Shown in pieces: positions 23,118 to 33,002 of a stretch of 64,000 nucleotides of DNA (positions are counted from its first letter, which is position 1; each line of letters opens with the position of its first letter). The position numbers and the translations under genes are program-made. Below the pieces are notes generated by a model. The model searched no databases. It had not been told where the DNA came from and saw only the letters and a program-made list of their open reading frames with translations. This DNA comes from Acephala macrosclerotiorum (taxonomy: Eukaryota; Ascomycota; Leotiomycetes; Helotiales; Mollisiaceae): the NCBI GenBank assembly GCA_014904845.1, contig MU119232.1:248001-312000 (forward strand), in the 5' to 3' direction.

Positions 23118-26100
23118 GTGGATATGGATTGCTCGGGGTCCTCGTCAGAAGATAGACCTAGGTCGTCAGATTCCAACTTCGGGGAAAGCGCACTTCAAAA
23201 TCTATCCAATCCCTCTCTTGGGAAGGCAACTCAATCGAATGCTGAAACATCCGCTTTTGGCCTAGAGGACCCTGAAAAACTCAGAGCCTCGAGTGAGGAA
23301 GATCTCGAAATCTTGGAAACAACCCATGATGTTGAACGTGTTAGTGCAGCCAATGTTTCCGAAGGTTCGCGCCTCAACCAACGCAACATGGATGCTCAAA
23401 ACCAGCGTCAGACTCAGAATGAACCACAGGGATCCAAGGCTCGCGAAATACAGGAATTGAGAGAGAATCGGGAAGAAAGAGCTCGGGATTCAAAAATGGA
23501 TCATTTGTCAAGTCGACCAACAGGAACTTTCGATCCTACAGATACAAAGGATCTCAAAGCACTAAAAGAAGCGCTCAACTCCAAGAAAACTGTACCCAAG
23601 ACCGAGACTGAGAGTGATAGACGGCCACGAGATCCACTTGCTGATACAGAAAGTCGCCGATTGAGAGTTGTATCTCCGCCGAGGCGCATTGTTGAAAATA
23701 AACTTGTCAAGGGCATTCTTCGTCGTCATCGGGAGAGGTTCCCTGAAGACCCGACACCTATCAGGGAAGGTGTAGCACCAGCGAAAGACGCAAAGAAAGA
23801 TAGAATTCCTCCTGATGCAAGATGGACAAAGATCAGCCGTAAGTTGGTTAGCCCAGAAGCCCTAGAAGCTGGCAAGGAGCGCTTTGAGGCAAGGGAGGAT
23901 TTTGTCATTGTTCTCCGGGTCTTAAGCAGGGATGAGGTTCAAGGGTATGCCGAAGTGACTGAACGTATTAGAGGTAAGGATGAGACATTGAATATTGATA
24001 CAGTTGCTAAGGTGACGATTTTTTTTTAGCAGCACGACAAGAGCAGGAAGACATCGAGGCTGCAGAACGTCGTCGTGCACGAAGAGAGCGGTATGAACGC
24101 CACAAGTCAGAGAAGGCCCAGGGAGATCAACCGACCCCTTTGAATCCCACCATATCCAAGACAGAGGAACGAAGAATAAGGAGGGAAAATGACACTGACA
24201 CGGATAGTGGTGATTCGGATATTGTTGCTTCGAATGTTGTCAGCACAAGCTCCGGAAACAGTCGGACAACCTCCAACAACTCCAATCCTTCTATTGGCCA
24301 AGGGTCATCAAGCCTGGGCAGATCTCAACCACAGCGGCCGCTGCCCGAGAGCAATCCCGCGAGAGTCTCTCTTCCAGTGAACATCGTCAACTTCGAACAA
24401 CTTCACAATCCGGCAAGAGCCTCTCTTCCTGTCAACGTCGGCAACTATAAAGAGCTTGATCACCATGTCGTTCCTTCGCATCGGCGCGAAGTGATCCCTA
24501 CTCAAACCAGTTATAACCCCAGCTCCAGCGGTATTATCACAACCACCTACAAAGTTACCGCCGAACCTCCGCCATCTCAGCGCAACAGTATTCGAGAAGA
24601 GAGTCGAGGACGTAGATCTAGTCTCGACAATCACGATCGACCAAGTCAGGCCACTGATGATAACGCAAGACATATTACTATCGATAATCACAATCGGCCA
24701 ATCGTTATCACGCCATCAAAACCGGTGTCATACGCCAGGCCTGCAAACCCATTGAGGTATCTATATAGCTCGGGCGACGAGGACTACTACGCGATCCCAG
24801 CATCCTCTAGAAATGGCCGTCCCAAAAAGCGCTATAGCGCAACGATGGACAATGGGGATATAAACCGTCTCTCAAATGAGGGAGCTGGAGGATCGTGGCT
24901 GAATCTGGAAAGAGAACGAGGATATGCACGTTATGCTGGCTCGGTGGTCAAACGTAATGATGCCGTGGCGGATGATTATGGTGATGATGGATACGGGTAT
25001 ACGAATCCGCGAGATTTAGTTCAGTACGACTTGAGCAGGACGACCAAAATCCCGAGCTACAATGATCGTATGCAGCAAGATTTGGTTCGCGATAGCAGAC
25101 CGAGCAGTGTTTCGGGTTATAATAATCGTGTTGTGGTTCGCGAGGATTTGACTAACAGACCGAGCAGTATTTCTGGCTACAATGATCGTATTCCCCGGTC
25201 CCATGACAGAAGAGAACGAGGACCTCCTCCGACAACTAGAGGTTTTGACAAAATTCCTCGGTTCAATGATGGTAGAAATGATAGTAGAGAACGAGGACCT
25301 CCCCCTTCGACTAGAGGTTTTGACAAAATTCTTGAGTGGGGAATGTGGGAGCAGCCGCAGCCAGTGGAACCGGTTCAAAGCCAAGCGCCGTTTGAGCCCA
25401 TTGCAGCACTGAGACGAGATATTTCTCATGTCAGATCAGCAGAAGAGCAGCCCCAGGTGCAGCAGGTCAGAATGCCATATTTTGAAGAAGCCCAAATAGC
25501 AATTCATGATATGGCTACCCAAATGAAGGGCACCGCTGCCGAACCTATTGCAGAAGCTGCTCGACTCTCCGAAGTGCCCCACAGGCCTGAGGTAATCATT
25601 GGCTTGGGAGGGGCGGCCGAAGCGCATCAAGGAGTTGCTGATGTAGATACTCCACAGTCGGAAAAGCCTCTCTCAAAGATAACCACCAACTCGAAGACCG
25701 CCACTACCGCCAGCTCAAAGGCCTCCATTACCGCAGTGCAGCAAATACTTGTTGATTTAAAAACTCCAGGATCGAGTGCGGTACTGCCCCCTGAGACGGT
25801 GGACGACGAACTAGAGTTGCTAAACAGAGTTGGGGAGGAAATGGCACAGCAGCCGTCCAATCCCAACCTCAACACTCCTAATATTTTAGAATATGGTGGA
25901 ACATATCTACGATGGCCAGAACCCTTCAGCAAGCATCATATATCCAAGGCAGATCTGGTGGATGGGTCAGACACAACGTACATTGGATCTGTGAACAAAG
26001 TCTCCTTTGAGAGCGAAGAGAACAAAGACGAAGACGAGAACGAGAAAGAGGAAGAGGAGAAGAACAGAAGAGAGAAAGAAGACGACACCAAAAGCGAAAC

Positions 26101-27954
26101 TAGCGTCAGATCTGGCGCATCCTCAATCGCCTCAATCACAGAAAGCATCTTCTCCATCGCAACTGGCTCCTCTATGTCCTCGATCGCCGGTCCCCAAAGC
26201 GCAGTTGAGCGCCTCGTCTCTCTCCTCCTCAACGACAGCGATATCAAATCCCTCTGTACCCTTTTCTTGCTTAACAATGACGACCGCGAACGATTTGAAC
26301 GGAACCTCAGGAGACTGTTGAAGGAGTTAGCAGTGGGGCTGAGACAGGAAGCAGCGTCGGCTCAGCAGCGGCATGCAGCGCATTTCGTGCGTCTGCGTGC
26401 GAGGAATTCGGCGCATATGATTTGTAGTTCGCTTAGTAAGAAGAAGAAGACGGTGGAAATGAAGGAGGTGGAGGTTGAGTATATGTCGGAGGAAAGCGAG
26501 TCTGATAGCTCGGATGACGAGGTTGATGATCTGCAGGGGCTGGAAACGTTCATCAAAACTGCTAAGGCGTTTGAGACGCTGAAGGAAAATTTGAAGAACT
26601 TTGTACACCATGGGAGGGTAGCATCGACTCTTGAAAGGCAGAAAGGAGATGCGACGCAAGTTTCTCAGGTTCAGACAACTGAGCACCAAGTTGGAACTCT
26701 GGGCAAGGAATGCAATGAAGTACCCGACATGGCAGTGCTCCTGGCAGCGCGCATGGAGTTTGATGGAGGTAGCTCCCTCGAGCCAGAAAAAGTGCAGAAT
26801 AATGAGCAAAAGTTGACGGATGCCCCAAGAGTATGTTCTCGAAAAGGATACGCCTTTCAGCATGACATCTTTGGTCTTCTAGCTTGGTTTGCCACAATTG
26901 GCAGGCTCGGAGCCTTGCTCAACATGACCTCATCAGCAGTTCCCACAGGAAAGACGAGAATCAAATGGAAATGCGTAAGACCCCTTTCCTAAGAGAGGGG
27001 AGATGAGTGCTCATATAATCATAGAAATGCGGCCACACAATAACAGACGACTTCACCGAGCTCCGACCAGGAGCTGCCGCTCGCTGGAAAGGAACCCTCA
27101 GCCACTCGGCAGACAGATCCAACTCCAGCAAGTCTTCAACAATAAGCAGTCTAAGCCAGAGGTTCTCAAGTGGACTCAGCACTTTGCGGAGTCTAGTAAG
27201 CTCACAGAGTACCAAAGATCTCGAATCTGACCTTCCGACCCACGAGCTGGGACCAATCCGGAACCCGACAGAACACGCGCGATACCTGGCCGAAAACCCA
27301 GCACCTTCGGATAGACAACTTATTTACCTCCTCGTCTGCTATAACGAAGGGAGATATGCAACACGCTTACTCTAACTCGATCTCTCGACCCTTCAAGCAT
27401 TATCCGACAAAGCTCTCTTCAAGGTCCTGCGCAGGCAATACCACGGATTGCGAGCAAGCTGGATATCATACATATCCCTCCGCACACTCGAGAGCATCCG
27501 CTTCGTGCATTTCGAATTGTACCCGCGCGAGCTCGTAGACGTACGAAAGCAGGACGATGTCCCGCCCCCCGAGGACGTCGAATACCGCTACACGCCCGCC
27601 CCACCAGATATCCTACCGCCTGTAGGAAGCAACTACCTAATGCACGTTTTCCAAAATCCCGACTGCGCGGAGCCGGAACCTCTGTGTCTCTCGCGATTTC
27701 CAAAGAAGTTGAAGGAGAGGCTGAGGTGTAGAGGTGGGATCAAGCCCGGTTGGGGCCTGCAGTTTGTTGAAGGATGGAACGCGAAGAGAATTTGGATTGT
27801 TTGTTTTGTTATTTTTGGGCTGGGAAGTTTGGCGACTGGAACACTTTGGGCGGTGTTTAAGCATAGTATTCAGGATGCCTTTGCTCTTGCTACTTATATT
27901 GTTGCTTTTGCGACGGTGAGCGTAGGAACTGTACAGGCGTTGGTGGTGATGTGA
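23118..27954 (+). CDS. very long DUF8035-type protein with C-terminal TM, in-frame stop
   Basis: Exons 23118-23973, 24030-26974 and 27025-27954 join in phase over 1576 codons. Residues ~190-290 match the DUF8035 block of mould proteins (RRHRERFPEDPTPIREGVAP, then IPPDARWTKISRKLV, then FVIVLRVLSRDEV). Next comes a charged segment rich in E/R, a long disordered region with internal repeats, a helical region, and the motif IKWKCKCGHTITDDF followed by ELRPGAAA, a paired-Cys element created across intron 2. The C terminus has two hydrophobic segments (IWIVCFVIFGLGSLATGTLW and ALATYIVAFATVSVGTVQALV). An in-frame TAA at 27373-27375 (codon 1384) interrupts conserved sequence (...YATRLL*LDLSTLQ...). 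A CAA Gln codon with one C-to-T change would explain it. A product stopping at 1383 aa would lose the membrane anchor. A poor-donor in-frame intron (27334-27423) is a less likely way around it. Function unknown. Confidence 0.7.
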
Positions 27955-28537
27955 GTGAACGGGTGATTTCTGTAATCGGAACGTTCCAAAGACTTTGGTA
28001 GAAGTCTCGGCACTTCCGAGATCACAGGCAAGCAATGCACTAGGTGGACTAGTAAACGCTCAAGCGTGATTGGTTAAAAAGCGAGAAGTCGAAGTACATG
28101 ACGATTTGGTAGATCTTGCTCCAGGTGCTTAGAGTGCTTAGGGTGCTCAGGTGAGTTGCCCAGGTTGCTCATGCAGCTGAGGCGAGTCGACTGAGCCGAG
28201 GGTGATCCGAGGGTGATTAACGCCTGAGCAAGAGCGGCATTCTGACTAACTCTATGCGACGCACAAGAGAGAAAGAATTGATTCATGATACCTTAATATT
28301 GCGGAGCTTGAGAATCGTTTTGCTTACGGTGTTTTCTGACCTTCTAAATGAGATCGCTGCCAGGGTCAAACGCGTACCATAATAGCATGGCAGGAGGTAT
28401 AGGCTTATTGTCGTATGCAAAGTCCGCTTTGCACTCTAGTCCCTCAAAGCAATAATCTTCGTCTCATGCCCCCGAACATGTGCTTGTGATATCTTTGAAG
28501 GGAGTATGTAATCCAGATCAAAGCCAGACGTCGAGAA
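27955..28537. other. intergenic between convergent genes
   Basis: 583 bp. A short direct-repeat stretch of GCTTAGAGTGCTTAGGGTGCTCAGG lies near 28130-28155. No gene is seen. Confidence 0.35.
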
Positions 28538-29515
28538 TCATGTCCAATCGGCAACAGGCTCACCCGATAGAAACTTCCTCTTCACCCATTGCTGACATAG
28601 GACAATCTCATCCTCATCTCCATAATAGCTGATCGGGACATTCAGTTCCTTGACCTTGACTTTATCATCCTCCTTCCACCTATCCCTACCCAGCGGTATA
28701 CGATGCACAGCTTCCACATTCATCAGCACAAACTTCACGGGCCGCATCTCCTCATTCTGATGTAGCCTCTCCCACTCCCGTTTGATGTCAATCTCCTCGA
28801 GAAAATCGCTCCTCGTTAATACCACTGTCTCGATATGCTGTAGCTTCTTCACGTATTCCAAAAACTCCGTGTCCACGTACGGGTTATATAGAGCCAACGT
28901 CCGCAATTTCGGCCACAGGGTCCACACAGGTGGTTCGTCTGAAGGGTATATTACTTTTGTGGAGAGATATAACTCATCGCGGACGGTACAGAACGCTTCC
29001 AAGGCTGGCAGACCTGTAAAGGCCGATCGTAGTATGCGTTTGACGCCCAAGGCGTCGTCTTCGGGGTAGAGGCTTCGGAGTGGCATATCGATAAGAAGTC
29101 GGCGGAGGTAAGGACTGAGGTGCTTCAACAGCTGTTCGATATCTAAAGACGTAGGGAAATCGAGACTCGAGGGATCGTGCTTCAATGGGAAGGGCCGTAG
29201 GTAGAGTGAGGTAATGTATGGGAGGATGTCTTTGGTGGACTCGGAGGGCCGGTATAGATTGTGAGGTGTTGTTATTGTTCTCATCAGAAGTGAGAGCCGA
29301 TGAGAGGTATGGATGTACATGCAATTCGTGTACAGGAGGCGGCGGGCGACAGGGTGGATGGCTCGAGATGTGAGCATGAGGGAGAGGATTGTCTTCGTTG
29401 TTGGATGTTCGGGTACTAATGCGATGGGCGAGGTGTTTGAGGTCGGTGCAATGAAGTCGATGACATTGAGAATGATCTCAAGAGGCAGAGACAGCCTATC
29501 TTGGCTGGCAGACAT
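28538..29515 (-). CDS. F-box-like protein, hypothetical
   Basis: Single exon, 325 aa, starting at the ATG at 29515; the frame is open further upstream but without ATG. The N terminus, LSLPLEIILNVIDFIAP (residues ~6-22), is F-box-like. It is followed by ILSLMLTSRAIHPVARRLLYTNCMYI, which matches the second half of the F-box in mould proteins. The rest contains leucine-rich irregular repeats (for example LRRLLIDMPLRSLYP and LRTLALYNPYVDTEFLEYV). It would act as a substrate adaptor in an SCF ubiquitin ligase if the F-box is functional. Such genes are very numerous in ascomycetes and the substrate cannot be inferred. Confidence 0.65.
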   Translation of the reverse strand: MSASQDRLSLPLEIILNVIDFIAPTSNTSPIALVPEHPTTKTILSLMLTSRAIHPVARRLLYTNCMYIHTSHRLSLLMRTITTPHNLYRPSESTKDILPYITSLYLRPFPLKHDPSSLDFPTSLDIEQLLKHLSPYLRRLLIDMPLRSLYPEDDALGVKRILRSAFTGLPALEAFCTVRDELYLSTKVIYPSDEPPVWTLWPKLRTLALYNPYVDTEFLEYVKKLQHIETVVLTRSDFLEEIDIKREWERLHQNEEMRPVKFVLMNVEAVHRIPLGRDRWKEDDKVKVKELNVPISYYGDEDEIVLCQQWVKRKFLSGEPVADWT

Positions 29516-30079
29516 GCTGTGGTGTTGTCGTGGATTGGTAGAGATAGAAAGGTTGCTTGGAGTGAGGCTCACAGAGGGGCCGCTAAAATTTAAGGCTGCT
29601 TCTACAAACAATCTTTCTTCACGCCCACCACCTTCTTGTCTGCGACATTCTCTTCACTCGCTGGCGCCCAACCGATTTGATGATGTTGCGAGTGTAAAAT
29701 CATATCAAAATCGATGGGGACGACAAAGATTACTTCTTGAACGTCCGTTTTGCTTGTTTGTTTCCGAAATGCGCATTATCAAACAGCGCTGTTCTCTAGC
29801 TAGAGTTCGGACTTTCTATTCCCATCGAGGCGCAGTCGAGATACCAAACCTCATAGGCATGCACTGGATACCGAAATCCCAGTCTGATTCTATGCGGCCC
29901 CTTCACTGACGAACTGCGCCTCTTTCGATCGCCTATGATAACGAGGGATGTATCTGGATGAATCTCTGCCTTTCATTTACTGGTTCAGATTTCAACACAC
30001 CTCTTGATTTCTCATTTGGACCACCATCCCGTTCGCTCGAAAGGCGGGCGTTCGCGGCCACTTTTGGGATTGTCTATCA
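29516..30079. other. divergent intergenic region
   Basis: About 560 bp between the F-box-like gene (minus) and the HET gene (plus). The plus-strand frame crossing the F-box gene into this spacer has no motifs. Confidence 0.35.
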
Positions 30080-30087
30080 TATAAAAG
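30080..30087 (+). promoter_or_regulatory. TATA-like box of HET gene
   Basis: TATAAAAG lies 27 bp before the annotated HET start. That is close, so transcription might begin near or after this ATG. An in-frame later Met (for example 30203) is an alternative start. Confidence 0.35.
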
Positions 30088-30099
30088 TCCGAATCCATA

Positions 30100-30117
30100 A
30101 TGACCGATGATGTCTGA
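30100..30117 (+). other. minimal upstream ORF overlapping the HET start
   Basis: ATG ACC GAT GAT GTC TGA (five codons) begins 7 nt before the HET ATG, in another frame, and ends just inside it. If transcribed it would compete for initiation. It depends on the transcript starting upstream of 30100. Confidence 0.4.
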
Positions 30118-32533
30118 AGGTCCATCCCAACCGAATCCGGACGAGAGAAAGAGCAATGTGTCAGAACAAGACCCGCCCTCTGAGACCTCGTTGTCTCGAT
30201 CGATGAAGGATGTCGGAGACACTGTTTCTATCGTTAGTAAATCGAAGCTCGTCACCGGAATAACGCGTCTTTCTATGTCAGACATAGCAGAGGAAACGTT
30301 ACGATTGGACCGCAAGGAGACTCCCGCAACACCGCCTCCCGACGCCCTTGTCATCGATATCACAGATGGTTCGCTCTGTGAAAGGTGTATGCGCATTGAC
30401 TTTGCTACAATTATGACCTCCACAGCCGGACCAACCTTTGAACCATGCGGGATACTTGAAGTATGTCAGATTGATTCCCACAAGAGGACATGTTCCCTGT
30501 GTAGAATGATCTGGGATATGCTCGACAATCCATGGAAGCAGATGGATGGGCAGCCAAGCTATATACGAGACAGAGAGCGAGAATTTGTCTCCGATTTACG
30601 AAGTGGATATCGGAAGCCCATCTGGGATTACTTCACTTCCGAAGCATGGCATCAATTCCGTGTTGGCGGTCACCTAATGTCATGGGCTGAAGGAGAATTA
30701 AATCACAACACTTTCTCCGTAGGGATAGACGAGACGTGGGATGAAAGGGACATGTATCGTGATCGCTTCTTCACGCGTTCAAAGTCCCGGAAAGATATCG
30801 GCATCTTCCCCATCAATCTACGCAAGGCAAAACAGATCGACCACCCAGACCCCGCGTTTTTCGAAGCCGTCTTCGCTGGTATGAAGACAACTTATGATTA
30901 CATGAGGTCTAACGAGTATGAATGGTCCAAGCCGCAAGGTCTTGGCAATATCAACGTTTTTGGCCCAGCAATATCAGCTGGAACGCTATGTCCAGAAGGC
31001 TTGCAATATTCAGACAAAATTGATGTGGAGTATATCAGACGTCAACTTGAGGAATGTGAGGATCATGGGGAATTGTGCCAAATGTCATCTGGCTCGGAGA
31101 ATGAAACCCTGACCCTGATGGATTTGGAAGCTGATCGACTGGTGCAGCGTCCAATGTCGACGAGATACTTTGCGCTGAGTTATCTTTGGGGAAAGTCAGA
31201 GGACTCAATGAAGGTGGACTATGCGAACGGCACCTTCGATCTGGAATCCCTACACGTCACTCTGAAGGACGCAATTCTTCTCGTCAAGCGGCTTGGTAAA
31301 CGTTATTTGTGGATTGATTACATATGCATCAACCAGGAAGACAAAGACGCCAAATTAGCAGATATCCAACGGATGGACCTTATTTATTCCAATGCCTATG
31401 CTACCATAGTTGCTGCTTCAGGCAAAGATAGCAACGCAGGACTTCCCGGCGTCCGACCAGGCACCCGACAACCAGCTCCCGTTGTCGAGAAATTCGGAAC
31501 CCCAACATTCTTGCTAATGCGCGATCCACCATCCCTTCGCCAGCAACTTAAGAGGAGCATTTGGAACACGCGTGCTTGGACGTTCCAAGAGAGTCTTCTC
31601 TCGCGCAGATGTCTAGTCTTCTCCTATCAGGATGTCTCCTTTCAATGTCGGTATATGCATCACCAAGCCGAGTCTGAGCGAGAACCTCCACCAGATGATG
31701 GTCTTCGCAACCCAGATAACTCAGAATCCAAACTTTCCCCGGATCTAGCCAGCTCTGATCTTTGGGGTCAGGGGTGGAGTTTTGATGCCTTTGTTTCGCT
31801 GATAGAGAGATACTCTGCCAGACGTATGTCGTTCGAATCAGACGCCGTGTTCGCGTTAGCAGGTATCCTTTCAAGGTTACAAAAACGTGCCGCGCTAGAG
31901 TTCGACTTGCGCTTCTATTGGGGCATGCCGAGTCGTGACTTCGATAAAGCGTTGATATGGAATGGCAAGATGAGTCTATACGCTAAACGTCGAACTGGCA
32001 TCCCGTCGTGGTCCTTCCTTTGCTACCCAGAAGAGATCAGCGGGCCGGGCATGTTTGCAAGCCCGACCACCATACCGTTTCTCGAAGAATTCGAGTATTT
32101 TCTGGAGGACCCCTCCTCGGACCGCGTATTGAAGGTTGGAGATCCTTTCCCGGAACAAATGGTTGATATTGCCCTCGGCCAAGATTTCTCCCCGAATATA
32201 CTTCGATTCGATACTTGGAGCATTCCATTCACAGTCACAGATCAGAAGGATACCCACCATATCGATGCCGCCCATGAGGAAGGAAACACCTGGCAGAGCT
32301 ATGTTGGCAGAGAATTCGAGGCTGTGTTGTTTTCGAATAAGTGTCGAGTGATGCGGGGCGTAAAAGATATGACTGCTCAATCTGATGAGGAAGAATGGGT
32401 GACTGTGATGCAAGTTCCTGTAATGTACCTTGAATTCGTGGATGGTGTTGCATACAGAATTGGAGAGCACGTCCTCAGTTGGGAAGAATGGGAAGCTGGA
32501 AATCCTCAGCAGAAGACTGTTCGAATAGGCTGA
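30107..32533 (+). CDS. HET-domain (heterokaryon incompatibility) protein
   Basis: A single 808-aa exon. After a disordered N terminus and a Cys-containing segment (SLCERCMRIDF, then RTCSLCRMIW), the HET domain runs about residues 345-520. It has RYFALSYLWG, then LWIDYICINQEDKDAKLADIQ with MDLIYSNAYATIVAASG following, and RAWTFQESLLSRRCLVFS. These are the three conserved HET blocks. The C-terminal ~280 residues are the usual variable tail. HET proteins trigger cell death after fusion of incompatible hyphae. The mechanism of this member is unknown and many act without a described partner. Two ATGs stand in tandem at the start (30107, 30110), with a five-codon upstream frame overlapping them. 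Confidence 0.88.
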   Translation: MMSEGPSQPNPDERKSNVSEQDPPSETSLSRSMKDVGDTVSIVSKSKLVTGITRLSMSDIAEETLRLDRKETPATPPPDALVIDITDGSLCERCMRIDFATIMTSTAGPTFEPCGILEVCQIDSHKRTCSLCRMIWDMLDNPWKQMDGQPSYIRDREREFVSDLRSGYRKPIWDYFTSEAWHQFRVGGHLMSWAEGELNHNTFSVGIDETWDERDMYRDRFFTRSKSRKDIGIFPINLRKAKQIDHPDPAFFEAVFAGMKTTYDYMRSNEYEWSKPQGLGNINVFGPAISAGTLCPEGLQYSDKIDVEYIRRQLEECEDHGELCQMSSGSENETLTLMDLEADRLVQRPMSTRYFALSYLWGKSEDSMKVDYANGTFDLESLHVTLKDAILLVKRLGKRYLWIDYICINQEDKDAKLADIQRMDLIYSNAYATIVAASGKDSNAGLPGVRPGTRQPAPVVEKFGTPTFLLMRDPPSLRQQLKRSIWNTRAWTFQESLLSRRCLVFSYQDVSFQCRYMHHQAESEREPPPDDGLRNPDNSESKLSPDLASSDLWGQGWSFDAFVSLIERYSARRMSFESDAVFALAGILSRLQKRAALEFDLRFYWGMPSRDFDKALIWNGKMSLYAKRRTGIPSWSFLCYPEEISGPGMFASPTTIPFLEEFEYFLEDPSSDRVLKVGDPFPEQMVDIALGQDFSPNILRFDTWSIPFTVTDQKDTHHIDAAHEEGNTWQSYVGREFEAVLFSNKCRVMRGVKDMTAQSDEEEWVTVMQVPVMYLEFVDGVAYRIGEHVLSWEEWEAGNPQQKTVRIG

Positions 32534-33002
32534 GTCCTCTCTCTCGCCTATGTATGAAGGCAATAGCAACATGACACTTGTGTCATTTCTGCAAGCTCCA
32601 TTCAAGCACTGCAATACTGTCGCAAATTTTATGGAGGTGTCCTGCATCAAGTGGCTTTGGGAAGTTATCATTGCGAAAGTATCTCTGTGATCTTCGATTC
32701 TTCGCAGCGACATACCCAGCCTTGAAGTTCTAACCCGCTCATAAAGATACTTCGAGACACCGAGTGCTGAATCTCCATGGGTGCTTTTGGAATCAATACT
32801 CTCCTTTCCCAGGTCTAACATTTGAGGCAACTTGCCCCAAGTGTGGTGTAGGGGAACACGCTTGGATTACCGGCCGTTAAACTGGTCTCCGGACAAGGTC
32901 GAGTTGTATGAAGTATGATGCATCTTACTTCCCACCTTGCAGCATAATTGTTGGTCAAGCCGCTGGACCTTCTTCTTATTTAAGCCTGATCCACGTCCCA
33001 CG
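32534..33002. other. intergenic between convergent genes, no feature seen
   Basis: 469 bp holding the 3' flanks of the HET and DUF7708 genes. The acidic repeat of the neighbouring gene ends at its edge. Confidence 0.35.

Noticed and set aside
27334..27423. An in-frame intron that would remove the stop in the DUF8035 gene
   Set aside because: The donor GTCTGC is poor and the removed residues look conserved. It is kept only as a minor alternative.
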